A DNA stretch of 64,000 bases, from contig NW_003210480.1 of NCBI RefSeq assembly GCF_000006405.1, positions 144,464 to 208,463 of the forward strand, read 5' to 3'. The translations under genes and the position numbers were made by a program. Origin of the DNA: Perkinsus marinus ATCC 50983 (Eukaryota > Perkinsozoa > Perkinsida > Perkinsidae). Below the pieces are notes generated by a model. That model saw only the letters and a list, made by a program, of their open reading frames with translations, was not told the origin of the DNA and ran no database searches. Below are positions 42,703-54,699 of the stretch, one piece after another (the stretch's first letter is position 1; each line of letters opens with the position of its first letter).

Positions 42703-43600
42703 ATGTCGACTCCCCAGAAGCTACTTTTCGAGCCCGCCACCGCCCGTTTGCAGAACGGTTTGAAGTTGGTCTTCGGTTCTGACCACGCCGGCATCGACTT
42801 GAAAAATGAGATGATCGATGTAGACCTTCTGCACCTCTATAGACTTTTACTTCATTCCATTTCAGTTCGTCAAGAACGTCTTGAAGGCCCCTGAGGGGTG
42901 CATCACGGATGTCGGCACTTACACGCATGAATCGGTAAAGTCGTGGGAATAGTTGAAGGCGTTCATGGAAATTCTTTTAGATCGACTACCCTGATTTCGC
43001 TGAGAAAGCTTGCAAGACTCTTCTGAGCATTTCCAATGATACTACCAGTAAGCGGGTATTAGTCTTGTATGGAGTCGAGTATCTTGTGGTTGATCTTGCA
43101 AGATTCAGAATAGGCCAGCATGGAATCATTTACTGTCATTTCAGAGGCGTTGGGTGTTGTCATTTGCGGATCTGGTCTAGGAATCTCGATGTCCGCTAAC
43201 AAGTGCAAAGGAATCAGGTAATCGATCATGGGATGAGCAGTTCATGGTACTCATCTTATTCCATTGTAGCCACCATTAACATGCTCAATCGTATTGTTGC
43301 TATTCCAGGTGTGCTTTGTGCTCCAGCAACTACGATGCTCGATATAGTCGTCTCCACAACAACGCCAACGTAAGGCTACTCTCATCTGCCTATTGCATCG
43401 GTATGCATGGTCACTCTCAGGTTCTTGCTATGGGCGGTCGTACCACGGGTGTTGAGGTTGCGCGAGAGATTCTTGCTACGTAAGAAATTACATTTCCTCA
43501 TTGTTTACTAATGGGTATCAGTTACATCAACACCGACTTCGAGGGAGGACGCCATCAGAAGAGAATTGACAAGATGATGGCCCTTGAGAACAAGAACTAA
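42703..43600 (+). CDS. rpiB: ribose-5-phosphate isomerase B, copy 1
   Basis: Interconverts ribose 5-phosphate and ribulose 5-phosphate in the pentose phosphate pathway. Seven exons in perfect phase: 42703-42819, 42866-42934, 42981-43047, 43145-43217, 43309-43369, 43421-43479 and 43522-43600; 174 aa. The RpiB signature is complete: GSDHAGIDLKNE, catalytic Cys in VICGSGLGISMSANK, then GIRCALCSSNYDARYSRLHN, NVLAMGGRTTGVEVA and FEGGRHQKRI. The first 15 residues (MSTPQKLLFEPATAR) precede the usual core. The eukaryotic RpiA is unrelated; RpiB is typical of bacteria and some protists, so an ancient transfer is possible, but the gene is now fully intron-bearing. Tandem with copy 2. Confidence 0.97.
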
Positions 43601-44340
43601 CTTTCTGTTGAATTTCTTTATTGCGAAATGTTGATAAGTTTCCTCCAAATGTTCACATAAAGTCTCCCAAAAAGTTATTGTCGTGTTAGTTAGTGGCGAA
43701 ACAAGATTGACCAGAGCTCACCGTGTAAACAAATCTATGACGTTGAACTCGAGGATGTTCCAATAGACAACTTCGACAAGTCCGCTTGTGTTTGTATTGA
43801 CACTGCTAGTAGCAGCGTCAGTCTTGAGTTCAAGATTCTAGAATAGATTCATAGTAGGAGTCTGCTACTATGAATGGATCTGCTGCAAGTTGTATCGCAC
43901 ACTGTTTCACCAAACACTGATACCAATCAATACTTGGCAGTGACCATTCTCACAAAGCCTTATGTAAAACTGACACCATAAACTGTGTATGAAAGGACAA
44001 AGTGAGAGAACAACAATTCAACCTCTTCATATAAGAAATTATCACAGACGTTGTACACCCATAGAGGTCGTTAATAAAACAGGATGCCGCTACGAGTCGT
44101 GACTCATGACTAACACAATGAAATTCTGATGTCCCCTTAGTCGGAATGTGCTGCTCTTTAGCGCGTTTTTAGCTGTGATACCGCGCGCTGTCGTGATAGG
44201 GCATGTCTATGTGTCTTGGTGTACTAATAGTGTGAGAAATCACGTAGTATTGTAGTTAGGCCTTAGACATAGAATTGGTGTCGTTTCTCATACACTCCAC
44301 ATGGTTTCAGTTATTATTAATATCATCACTTTCATCAATC
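43601..44340. other. spacer between the RpiB paralogues
   Basis: No gene. An 11-bp inverted repeat (ATTCATAGTAG/CTACTATGAAT) lies at 43847-43875. Confidence 0.45.
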
Positions 44341-45062
44341 ATGGAGTATCAGCAAACTGAGAAGCTTCTTTTCGCCCCCGCCGCCGAGCGCCTACAGAAG
44401 GGTTTAAAACTCGTCCTCTGCTCGGACCACGCCGGTATCGATCTGAAGAATCAGGTTATTGATGTGAGTTGCTCGTCATCTCCTTGATGATGCAAATCTC
44501 GTGCTTTTTCAGTTCATCAAGAACGACCTCAAGGCCCCTGAGGGTTGCATCGAAGATGTCGGGTGTTTCACGCACGACTCAGTAAGTGATCTCGCGTTAA
44601 CTTGAGTAGTGATGGTATCACGTTTCAGGTTGACTATCCTGACTTCGCTGAGAAGCTCGGCCGTAAGGTTGTGGCTGTTGATGATACGACAAGTAGGCAG
44701 TTCGACTTCGCGTGAATTATTCATTTGCCGTCGTCATCTCCAGAGCTCCTCGGTATTGCCATCTGCGGCAGCGGTTTGGGTATGTCGATATCAGTCAACA
44801 AGGTGAAGGGTATTCGATGTGGCCTTTGTCATGGCAACTACGATGCTCGCTATTTGCGTATGCACAACAACGGAAACGTAAGTCCATGTGTGCGGAGGTG
44901 CTTCCACCAGTCTTTTCATAGGTCCTCGCGATGGGCGGCCGTACGACCGGTATTGAGATCGCCAAAGAGATCGTTGCCACATTCATCAACACCAACTTCT
45001 GTGGTGGTCGTCATCAGCGGCGCCTCGATAAGATCTCTGCTATTGAGCAACGCGGAGATTAG
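44341..45062 (+). CDS. rpiB: ribose-5-phosphate isomerase B, copy 2
   Basis: Five phase-consistent exons: 44341-44463, 44513-44581, 44629-44692, 44744-44877 and 44922-45062; 176 aa. Motifs are CSDHAGIDLKNQ, AICGSGLGMSISVNK (catalytic Cys kept), GIRCGLCHGNYDARYLRMHN, NVLAMGGRTTGIEIA and FCGGRHQRRL. Introns 1, 2, 3 and the NVLA intron sit at the same codons as in copy 1, but this gene lacks two introns that copy 1 has (after GIR and after ILAT/IVAT). The duplication is therefore older than those gains or losses. Divergence around the substrate pocket (IEDVGCFTHDS against ITDVGTYTHES) is mild, so both are probably active. Confidence 0.97.
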
Positions 45063-45309
45063 ATTAATCAGTTTATCAAGACTTAACAGACTGTGTTAAT
45101 GGGCTTCATTCAAACTCCCTAGTCCCAAAGAGACCTATGAATGAATACTGTTATGTTGTGTTTGATAATTATGATAGTCACTGTGTGGAAAAAACGTGAG
45201 ACGCATCAAATGAATACTCGCTATATTATCGGCCGTCGACTTTGAACACGACCTTGTTATTTCTAACTCGACAAGGAATGTGTGTGAAAAGTTTTTCCTT
45301 GCAAAAAGT

Positions 45310-46487
45310 TTACCACTCTTCTTCCTGCTTGCCTCTGTACATCTTGCCACTCATACTAGCATCGTATTCGCATTCAGCCGCTAACCAACTGATAACTTCG
45401 GCGCCTTCCGCCGCTGACAGAACTCCCTTATACCTGATATTAGCGGCCCGTGCATAGTAATATCGAAAGAGATGAGCATCACTTGGTCATCTCGGTAGCA
45501 CAGTAACCGGGCGTGCAAGTCGTTACGACTATTCTTCTCGGGTCCATTAACGCCTCCCGGGCCAGAGCTTTAGTCCAAGCGATGAGTAGGAGCTTAGAAG
45601 TCCCATACATGTTCTTGGCAAATCCTGCCTTCACAACATGCCCTGTTTTCGCGGCCTCGAGATAACCGTCAGCAATACGAAGGATATCTCCAACGGTAGT
45701 CTCAGGAGAAGATAAGCGTTTCTGCAAGGGCTCGGAAACCTACATGAGTCCAAACGCATCACTGTGTTGGCTGAAACCTCACCTGCGACAGATTGCCAAG
45801 AGCACTACTGACGTTCACCACTCTTCCTTTGTCGGCCAGCATTGGCCAAAAAGCCTCGGTGACTTTTACACAGCCGTAGAGATTAACCTCGATCGTCCGA
45901 CGCGACTAGGAGAAAGACAGTAGAGTTGAAACTGCCAAGGTGTACCAGCTCATAGGAGGCTTCCGAATCGTCCTCGTCCAATAGCACGGCAGCGTTGTTG
46001 ACAAGTGCATCAATTGATGGTGTTAGTTTAGATATCTACGGAGGCACGTCTCCTGTCATCAGGGGAGACCGATACAGTTTTACTTGTGCCTTTGCGCCCT
46101 CGATGGATGCAGCATCAGAGACATCTAACTGAACAGCACCATAGGGCTTTAGAGTATCTGAGAAGATTTGATTAAGGCGTCACGTGGTTGAACACAAACT
46201 CGAGGTGAGATTCCCAACGATACGAACTAATAATCTTACTAGTACAGTCAGCCCACATAGTAACACATCGCGCTGATAAAGCTGAGACCCAGGGTTCAAT
46301 CCATCGATAGTGTACTGCGCAGGAAAAGAGAATATCATCTGATGGTACCTGCCGCTTCCCTGAGCATCTTCTCGTCCCTAGCGGACATGATCACCCTGGC
46401 ACCGTTCCCTATGAGCTTCTTACACACTTCGAAACCAATGCCCTTGTTGGCACCCGTGACCACAACTACAGGTGGATGAGGAACCAT
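45310..46487 (-). CDS. short-chain dehydrogenase/reductase, carbonyl-reductase type
   Basis: NAD(P)-dependent oxidoreductase. Six exons: 46487-46349, 46157-46084, 46035-45946, 45905-45783, 45739-45483 and 45433-45310; 268 aa, all phases consistent. The Rossmann motif TGANKGIG is at residues 11-18, the structural ALVNNAA at about 81-87, the catalytic Ser in VVNVSSALG (about 135), and Tyr and Lys in MYGTSK (about 187-191). The C-terminal EGAEVISWLAA and SGKMYRGKQEEEW match the carbonyl reductase (CBR1-like) subgroup, which also has a longer insert before the YxxxK motif, as here. It is convergent with RpiB copy 2, only 247 nt away. The substrate cannot be read from sequence; aldehydes or ketones are typical. 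Confidence 0.95.
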
Positions 46488-47565
46488 TCACGGCTACGTC
46501 TGCTGAAAACAACTGCCAAAATCCAACTGTGAGTGCTTTCAAGAGATTCCCATCAACGCAATCGTAGGACATGTAATTGTGACCACTAGACCCTATTCGC
46601 GTGCGAAATGGTTCAAAATGTGTTCCCTATGGCATACCCCTGTGTGCAATCACTCGTGTCAAGTGGCTTTTACATGATTCACATCTCTGATCAAATGAGA
46701 TGCCCTCCCGATAACTATCGTAACCCAACACACAACAATAGAGAGAATACTATGTGCCACTGAGGGCAACGAGAACCACTTGAATGACACACTCGGGCAT
46801 ATTTTCTAGTTTCAATGGGATCGGTGGGACTCGGAGATTCGCCAACTCATCCTCCATCAGTCGCGTTCGCTTATCAGCCAGCTTCATCGTACTCTATGTA
46901 GCCTACTCCCATAGATGTGTTAACGATAACAGAGTGACGTCATCATGGTTGGCAGCAGCTGATTAGAATGTCTGAGAAAGGAACACACGAAGCCTGACCG
47001 ATGGTTCGCCTCGTCACCAAAAGACAGAATCTCCTTTCCGATCCTGATTGAGGACAGTCGATAATTTCTCATCCCCACAACCCAGACCTCAACAGTCTTC
47101 CGAGCAGAATAGCACCAAATCCCGACATAGGCGAGTTGGAAGGAGGAGTTATAGATTGAGAGTGAGATTAATCGAGATCTCGAGCAACTCCGGTTTGGTA
47201 TCTCTATTAAACCACGGAAGTGGCACCATTACAGCTAGGCGCACTCTATCATACCCGTATCGGTCATGATATGCTACAAATCATCACTATAGTAGTCTAG
47301 TTGGTTAGGACTGCCACCTCCCACACGATCAACCCCGAGTTCATTCCCCAGTTCAGTAAGAATGTCAGTACATTCTCGTTCATCACAGTCTTATCCCAAG
47401 CGGCATGTCGCGAATCAATTGTTTTAACTTACACCCAGGGATTCGCCTATGATATTTACAGAGGCCCCAACCCCACCACCCGCCGCCACTCGATTAACTC
47501 AAGCCCTTAAACGATGACCACCGCAGTCTTCGAGCCGTTGCTTACACCACTTAGTAGTAGCAGTT
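46488..47565. other. intergenic with a tRNA-like remnant
   Basis: Upstream flank of the dehydrogenase gene. Apart from the tRNA remnant at 47287-47360, no feature is recognised. Confidence 0.4.
47287..47360 (+). pseudogene. tRNA-Glu-like pseudogene
   Basis: TAGTCTAGTTGGTTAGGA (D-arm) and CCCGAGTTCATTCCCC (T-arm) follow the layout of the intact tRNA-Glu at 40766. The acceptor stem does not pair, and the anticodon region is changed to CCTCCCA. Confidence 0.55.
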
Positions 47566-48095
47566 CTAATCTACTTGAGCCATAGCGACATCCTTCTCAG
47601 TGTATCTCTTCTTTCCAGAGTCCTTAGAACGGTTCTTGCGCTCAAGGAGAGCCTTGCGGTCCTTATCCATCTTCAGCTTAGTGATGACAACCTTGGAAGG
47701 ATGAACACCAACATTGGCGTGGGAGCCGTTAACCTGAACACATGCATTTACCATAGACTCACTACTGGAGTAATACTCACCTTGTCGCGAGTGAGACGTT
47801 CGATGTGAATAACGAACTTCTTACGGTAGCAGGCAGTGACCTTACCCTCGCGGTCGCTGTAGTGACCACGAACAACCATAACCTCATCATCCTTGCGAAT
47901 AGGAACGGACCTGCGGGAATATAATGAATAAATGAATCGTTGATGGTATTATAGAAATTACCTGACGTTGTACTTGGCCCTGAGTTCTTTGGAGAGGGGC
48001 GCGGACATGATGATCCTCCTCTGGTCAGAAGGGGCAGTGAAGTGAGCCTTACGACTCTTACGACGGGACGATGATACCGCGGGTGAGAACTTCAT
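47566..48095 (-). CDS. RPL26: 60S ribosomal protein L26 (uL24)
   Basis: Large-subunit ribosomal protein. Three exons in phase: 48095-47962, 47910-47781 and 47733-47566; 143 aa, close to the usual 145. Starts [20 protein letters not shown], then [20 protein letters not shown], the KOW-type segment [38 protein letters not shown] and a basic C-terminus. Gene structure is compact, with introns of about 50 nt. Confidence 0.98.
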
Positions 48096-48900
48096 GGTAG
48101 TAAACAACTACGGCTACTATCACAGATTATGATGATGATCAACTTGCGGACCTATTCTGTATCCGAAGAAGTCAACCTCAAGATACGCCACTTAGCACGC
48201 ATACACTGGCCTATGACCATACGTATTAACCAACCATAATCGACTCCTTACTGCCCAACACATGTCAGCATGGCCGAGTGTGGGAAGTCCGGAACTTTCC
48301 TCTGCACGCTGGGGTAATATCGATCACGCGATCGATTTCGCCGCGCATCGTCCAGTACACACTTCTAAACACTGCAGTACTACCTAATCCACCATACTGC
48401 GAGGCTGGTCTGTTCCTACAGGCAATCGTGCTGGCCAAGAGTCGACTATGACTACCCGCAACTGGGGCCTCCGTCACGCGCCACAAAAATGAGCAAAGAC
48501 TCCGAGTAGTTAGCAAACTCGATCTTGTGTTGAGCTTGTTTCCATCAAGTACATTCTAAGGAGATCTTCTATCTACCTTGATAACGACGTCAATTGCTCA
48601 GTGACCAACCCTTTCAACAGTAGCTTTCGACTTAGGCGGAATTTGTACTGAAACATCCACACTGTATTCGAGGTAGTGAACTCGAGAACTCATGGAAGCA
48701 CAGGAGGGTCCTCAACCGTACCTATTTTGCATCTTCCCCAGTGGACCTCAAGATACCTTTCAGTTACTCCTTAATGAAAGGCGTGATAGAATACATCGCG
48801 ACTCGAATCGACCTTGTCGAATTCGAACAGCTCATCTTGATCGCCCTCGATGTGTCTGCATTTCGGGCTAGTCAAATTTCATGACTCATAGCAGTGAGAG
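48096..48900. other. upstream flank of RPL26 and duplicated non-coding block
   Basis: Contains copy 1 of a dispersed block (48232-48690) also present at 54700-55715. No gene recognised. Confidence 0.5.
48232..48690 (+). repeat. dispersed block, copy 1
   Basis: Shares with 54700-55715 the segments CGATCACGCGATCGATTTCG, CTCGATCTTGTGTTGAGC and AACAGTAGCTTTCGACTTAG. Copy 2 has several hundred extra bases in the middle. Confidence 0.85.
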
Positions 48901-49089
48901 CAGTGCGGGAAAATATGCACATGGACAACTACATGTGTGGCCGACCATATGAAATTACTGGGAAAATTGGGGGAAATTTTCATCAGTTTCTGTACATTTC
49001 TACTCTAATACGTATTCAAACGCCTATAATAAGCCTTGACTTAGTCCTCATATCAGCTGAGGAAAGCAAACATATATATCTCAATACTG
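48901..49089 (+). mobile_element. MITE-1 copy
   Basis: CAGTGCGGGAAAATATGC at the left; ATATATATCTCAATACTG at the right. Confidence 0.8.
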
Positions 49090-49091
49090 AG

Positions 49092-49120
49092 TGGTCATTG
49101 CTCTTTTTGAGCAATGACCA
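49092..49120. repeat. perfect 12-bp hairpin, T5 loop
   Basis: TGGTCATTGCTC and its exact inverse around TTTTT, directly after a MITE-1 end and followed by T-rich sequence. Confidence 0.8.
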
Positions 49121-49124
49121 TCTT

Positions 49125-49290
49125 TTTGCTTCTTTTTGCTGCTTTTTGCGCTGGCCGTCTTTAAATACAACAGCGTCTTAAACAAACAGCGTCTTTAAAC
49201 AGCTAACAGCGTCTTTAAATAAATATTCTTGCTAACTTCTAACAGCGTCTTTAAATAAAACAGCATCTTTTTGCTGCTGCTGACCGTCTT
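49125..49290. repeat. degenerate tandem repeat AACAGCGTCTTTAAAT
   Basis: About five imperfect units of AACAGCGTCTTTAAA separated by variable spacers, framed by CTTTTTGCTGCT stretches. Confidence 0.7.
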
Positions 49291-49327
49291 GTGCTCTAGG
49301 CGGCGGAGATTCGTCCGGATGGTGCCA

Positions 49328-49490
49328 AGTGTGAAGGGAAAGTATGCGCATAGTGCTCAACTGCATGTGTTGGTGACAATATGAAAATTCTGACGAAATT
49401 GTGAGAAACTCTCATCGGTTTCTGTACACTTCTACCCGAATTTGTATGTGAACTTACATAGTTAGTGAAGTTGGCTGAGGAAAGCAAACA
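49328..49490 (+). mobile_element. MITE-1, right end lost
   Basis: AAGTGTGAAGGGAAAGTATG at the left, ending at GAGGAAAGCAAACATTG. Confidence 0.75.
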
Positions 49491-49629
49491 TTGGGTGTGG
49501 CGCGACTCACGGCTTGGCCAGCAGTTTTATTATTGGTCGAGCGATGCTGTTGTACAATATTTAATAACGATATACATATATATAGTTATACCCTATACTA
49601 GATATTAATAGTAATATGATAATACAATA

Positions 49630-49752
49630 TAATGGAGTTTCACAACCCGTTTTAAGTGAAGTGGCGATATTCGCGGTGATATGCAGTAGTCGTGAAATAT
49701 GTTTCTCACTAGTGTTTTTCACATCACTAGGTTGGTGAAGCTCCACTGTACC
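49630..49752 (-). mobile_element. MITE-2 copy with TA flanks
   Basis: TATAATGGAGTTTCAC at the left and GAAGCTCCACTGTA at the right. Both termini abut TA. Confidence 0.8.
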
Positions 49753-49987
49753 TCCGTAACAGATTGCAATTTGTGTATTTTTTTATACTATTATATCCTC
49801 GTTGTTGTTGTTGCCTGGTTCCATTAAGAGTGATAGACCGGCACAGTGTGGTGGTACAGGCAGTGATGTATCAGCAGCTTTACGAAGAACCAAGATATGG
49901 CTAGGGATGACTAGTCACGTGCTAATCTAATACACTCGAGCAGCTAATCTCCTCGCGTCGAGTGCGACCCCGAGGTAGACTTGGAGC

Positions 49988-50031
<44 letters not shown>
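49988..50031. repeat. ATT trinucleotide microsatellite
   Basis: About 14 uninterrupted ATT units. The corresponding place in copy B has only a short ATC/ATT run. Confidence 0.95.
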
Positions 50032-50032
<1 letters not shown>

Positions 50033-50796
50033 CATTCCCTGATCGATTGGCATTGAGTTGCCCTACTTTGACAGTGGTGTGGTTCTGACACGTTATCCGG
50101 ATGGCCACTGTGTATCAACTATTGTATTGTAAGGAATAGTGGTATGGGTGACAATAGGGATCTCTGTGTAGGTTGTATTGATGTGAAAATCATAAGTAAA
50201 GTCATACTTTTGCTATCTCGCATCCTTCCGTGATTTATCTACGTGTATAATATGTTATTGGTTGGAAGTTTTTCTGAATGATTAAGGAATGATGAAATGA
50301 TCTTATGCTAGTCTAGCATGAGATTTGCTACTGCTATTTCACTTGGGTTGACGGTGCTTCGTGTACCGAGAGGACGGGTGAAGAGTTATGGTAGTTAAAT
50401 TGGAGATGATTTTTAAGAATTTGCGGATGAGCAGGGATGATAGGGAATCAGAGTGCAGTAATAACTAAAGGCGTGGTATGAGTCAGCCCGTGCACGCAAG
50501 TACAAAGTTTGTCGATATCCGCACGGGAAAATCAATTCAGCTCTGATACTATGATTGGGAGCCTAGCTGTGATGATCACGGCAGTTGGCTCTCATAGAAA
50601 TGCTTCTGTTTAAGCCAGCGTGAGAGTCGGGGTAGGCCTTCTGGCAGCGATAGAGGAGATCGAAGATGTGGCGCAGCGAGCGGTATGTAAGAAGAGGAGA
50701 TTGTAGATATAGATACAAAGTTAGCCCGCAGTGTAATGCTTTGCTGATGCTTGCTCTGTTGATTGCACTACGAAGAAGTCCAGTAAGTGGGTAAAA

Positions 50797-50862
50797 TTTC
50801 CGCCGCCGGGTGTGAACCCGGATCTTCTGCGTGATAGGCAGGAATACCCACGAGTGAAACAT
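50797..50862 (-). pseudogene. tRNA-Asp pseudogene
   Basis: Counterpart of the functional tRNA-Asp at 57754. The anticodon is mutated from GTC to ATC, the D-arm is disrupted and the T-loop changed. It is the decayed member of the duplicated pair. Confidence 0.8.
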
Positions 50863-51372
50863 GGAGGGATACCATTATGAACGATTCTCTTTCTGTTGAT
50901 GTATAGCATTAGATCAGGAGCGGAGTTACAGATATACTCCCCGAGTAAAAGTTGGTATTTTGCGGCACAATTTTAACACGTGTATGCTAAGAATATGTGG
51001 AGAAAAGTTTTCACCAAGCTTCGACTTCTCACTAACTACGAAGAGTTGGTCCCTGAAACTTGGAGGTCATATCAGGTAAAGCATAAGTACATACCTCCCT
51101 GAGCCGCAAGATGGTACTCGTTGTGGTGTCTGTGCACGAGTTGGAAAACCGGATATGCTAAGAATATGTGCAGAGGTAAAGCATTTCTATCGTACACTGG
51201 GTGAGTTTCAAGTCGTCTTCCTAATCGACGAGTACATAGCGAATACGATTACTACTCTTATGTTAAGTAATCAGAACCTAATAGCGTGACTCCCTGATTC
51301 GGCCACACTAGCATGTCAGTACTATTACCACCCGCTTATGAGTTGCATGTATTGCCGCGGGTCCTGTTTGGT

Positions 51373-51923
51373 TGAGTGGTTGATAATGTGGAATACGCTT
51401 CACATCGAACTGGAGGCGAAGACTGGTACAAAGACCTCTACATCCAACGCAACTGGATGAACATCTTTTTGAAGCACCTGCCTAGGCCCCTTGAAAATCA
51501 GTGTCGGCGCCGTAGCAGTTGTCGAGATATTCCTCTTTGAAATCGGATCAGAAGTTATGGGAGTTTCCTTACTGATAGTGATTATATCAGACCTACACGA
51601 GCCCAAGAACCAAGTTCGTAAAATGGCAACTTCCATAGGTAATCGTGTGATGACTAAGTTGTAACGAGTCTGACTATACGACGATGACGCGAGTGTAATG
51701 GTCTATCCGATGTCCCCTGCTCATTTCGATGTGTTCCCTGTTCTCACGGCACAACAACGGGCATGAACCAAGAAGCACCAATATAGTCTTACCATAACAT
51801 CATCCTCAAAGGCTCGAATCAAGCAAAAAAATAAGCATAAGCTTCGGACTTGCGTACTCCCTACTGTCACGCTCGTCGTTGAACGACAGGAGCGTCAACA
51901 AAAATCAGCTCGAACAGGACATA
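51373..51923. other. intergenic
   Basis: A minus-strand 78-codon frame (51400-51636) has no features. No gene supported. Confidence 0.35.
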
Positions 51924-52872
51924 TCAACAAAAGGAAAAAGAAGTTGAGCCTAGTAATGACTGGACCAACGAGGCAAAGCCGATTTGAGTTTCGGTCACAT
52001 AGATATACGTGCCCACAACAGATGGTGCCCCCAGGTACCAGACTGGACCGAACGTTAAGGCTAGGGTGCAACGACGGTCATCAACTCTTTTTCCTTCCAG
52101 GTTGTACGGGGTCATCTCGAAGCGAACACTCCTGCCATCATGACCCTTGAGAAGAAATGTAACGTACGGAAGGTATACAATCTTGGAACAATCCATGTAG
52201 AATAGCCCCGAACTCTCTTCGATAGTGACGTTCTTTGTACCAGCGGTCTGTAACAAGTTGATTACTCTCGACTTGAGAGACTCATGTATTTGGAGAGAAT
52301 CCACACTGGTATCAAGATACACCACGCCTGATACCACAATTGGATCAAAATCTCCAATATTTAATCCATTAAATGCCATGCCGGGCGCGTCCAAGTGTGC
52401 GTCCTCGACGTTAACATACTTCATAGAGCCACAATAATGAGTTTTATTTTCACCACCTAGAATGAGCTCACCCTCTGAGCGGAATTTCCTAGGGAGATAG
52501 AATGAGTAAGCTTTTCTATCAATGATCGGTCCCTCGTCGAGGTTGGGGGACATGAGTTGTTCGATCAACGATGGATAGGCTTGTAACGTGGATTTCTTCA
52601 GCGAAATTCCAAAAGATGACCAGGGGTTCGTATCCGGACCGACCACCAAACCAAACGTCAGTTTTTCAAACGCTCTGGGACCAATGATCCCCAGATACTC
52701 TCTATGTGGGAACATGACCGCTTGTCTCCCAGTCGAGGATACGTAGTCAGACAGAGGACCTTCATGGCACGGTTTGTTAGGGTTGGGGCATCGGTAACAT
52801 CTATACAAGAGTTTGAAGCAATCACCCAAATCTCTGTACCACACATTCCAGATGAAGAACGTGAATGTAGAA
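51924..52872 (-). CDS. pepsin-family (A1) aspartic protease-like, N-terminus in gap
   Basis: A continuous frame of about 315 residues runs from the 100-N gap to TGA at 51924. C-terminal-lobe features of A1 peptidases are present: KAYSFYLPRKFRSEGELILG, then GGENKTHYCGSMKYVNV, the second catalytic site region VVYLDTSVDSLQ (Asp-Thr-Ser in place of the usual Asp-Thr-Gly), and WYLGAPSVVGTYIYVTETQI near the end. The first catalytic Asp and its flap would lie in or beyond the gap 52873-52972. A likely signal peptide (MWLSWFALSCCIAHSLNA) is encoded at 53242-53189 on the same strand before a GT donor, and may be its first exon. With DTS instead of DTG, activity is uncertain. Confidence 0.7.
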
Positions 52873-53188
52873 NNNNNNNNNNNNNNNNNNNNNNNNNNNN
52901 NNNNNNNNNNNNNNNNNNNNNNNNNNNNNNNNNNNNNNNNNNNNNNNNNNNNNNNNNNNNNNNNNNNNNNNNCACAAGAATCGTGCTAAATCGTTCTTCT
53001 TCGTTGAACAATCTCCAACACAGTGAGAGTTGGGAGTCTGTTTCGTCTTAATCGGCCAGTTTGACAGCTGAATGATTCCAGTGTGGTGATTGTCATTTCC
53101 AAAGCGTATTACTATCACTATGCATGGACGAATCTCGGGCTAACTCTAGCCCAAAAGCACTCGTCAAATTCTGCAACCCCTAAAACAC

Positions 53189-53242
53189 CGCGTTGAGGCT
53201 ATGAGCAATACAACATGACAACGCGAACCAAGACAACCACAT
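53189..53242 (-). CDS. possible signal-peptide exon of the aspartic protease-like gene
   Basis: MWLSWFALSCCIAHSLNA followed by GTGTTTTAG. It has hydrophobic character and small residues before the junction. Linkage to the 51.9-kb gene is inferred from strand, order and distance only. Confidence 0.35.
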
Positions 53243-54699
53243 CAGGAACCGAGCTCTGCTCCAGCAGTTCTGCAATGCTGGACTTAACACGACTCTGATA
53301 ATAATGCGCAACGAGGAAGGTAAGAGCTCAACACGGTGCGTGTTGCTGTCAAGCGAGGACAGACATATCTGAATCCTTCCCGCGCAACTGTTCTGTCTGC
53401 TGGAGTCCAGCTTTTCCGTCAAACTCCACTATCGACTAATTCACTTTACAGCATAGAGCGTTTGAGTAATCCGAAACTTGGTGGAGTGGAGCTACGACTA
53501 GAGCTCCAAGACGGGGAAGCTGAGCACACCCGTGCACACACGATGTGCCGCACAAAGTTTTTTAATGCGATGAAGCGTTATGATTCGATCATATCAATGA
53601 CCAGGCTCCGATCATGACGTCGCACCATCCGATGGATCTCTTTACGACGACTCTCTGGCTCCAGAGAGACTCTCTGCGCACAGTATCTTGCGCAGAACTG
53701 ATCGATCACATATAGCTGCCCTCAGTATTGCACGCACGCACAGTTGGTACACACGACTACGCACAACAAGAGGGTACTTGAGAATCACCAACTGTGGCAA
53801 ACAACTCTATCAGAGCCGTCAGGCTTGACTGACGTTACGTCGGGGACGTACTCTATGATAGATAGGTATGATAGACCCCTGATTATAGTCGACGACTTGA
53901 TTTGGATCTTTGTACTAGTCCCGAGAACTCAACGTCCATTGGAGAGTGACGAAGACTAGTGAGTGTATGGAAACACTGAAATAACGTCTTGATGAAGATC
54001 TGACAACTCTGGTGTTATAACTCAATGAAACCACAACCCTTATTCATCGGATCGGGTTTCTTAGGAACAAGCTACGTATTCACGTGAATATCGATCACGC
54101 TTTGTACATACTAGCAGCTCGCGTCGCTTAGCTCCGGGGAATCTCTAGCTCCTACGGAGGGGGAGGTTGTAGTGCATTTCCTGCATGGCTTCTGCACTTG
54201 GTTTCTTATGAAAGTAAAGCGTGGACTCCACAGGAAATTTGAAAATGTGAAATTTTGACGCACGATTATATCCACGTAGCTTAGAGATATTAGTAATTAA
54301 CGTACTGCCAGGCTTCTTGTTATCTTGAGCACTCCTCAATCATCTTCCACAGGACTGCGACATCCTGATTCCAACTCACGATTCGAAGCAGCTGTTGATT
54401 CTGATTTTTCTCGCACTGAATTCATATATTGATTTGAAATCACCTGATGCGGAAATCGCTGATTTCTGAATCAGGTCGGAATCAGGTGAGATCGTTGTCG
54501 AAATTGTGGTCTCCAGCATAAAGTCTAGAAATCATGGGTCTATTACCATTGCTTGACCTTATCATCAGAGCAAATACTCTGACTAACTCTTAAGCTGATG
54601 AGCGCATTGAACTTTGGAAATCGTAGTATCATAGGATCCCCTGATACGTATCTCGGATAGAAAACCCGCTATCTCAAGTACACTATGTGACGTACAGAA
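53243..54699. other. intergenic
   Basis: Several 60-95 codon frames without features. Imperfect inverted repeats around AATCACCTGAT/ATCAGGTGAG lie near 54440-54490. No gene supported. Confidence 0.35.

Larger units (their letters stand above)
49805..51372 (+). repeat. segmental duplication, copy A
   Basis: Aligns in the same orientation with 56345-58133. Shared landmarks are GATCGATTGGCATTGAGTTG, GGTGTGGTTCTGACAC, CCCGTGCACGCAAGTACAAAG, the tRNA-Asp region, CACTGGGTGAGTTTCAAGTC and CTCCCTGATTCGGCCAC. Copy A lacks a roughly 600-bp insert present in B; B lacks about 250 bp after the tRNA. Confidence 0.9.

Noticed and set aside
49100-49300. Candidate structured RNA from repeated AGCGTCTTTAAA
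   Set aside because: The units are irregular and AT-slippage-like; a degenerate tandem repeat explains them.
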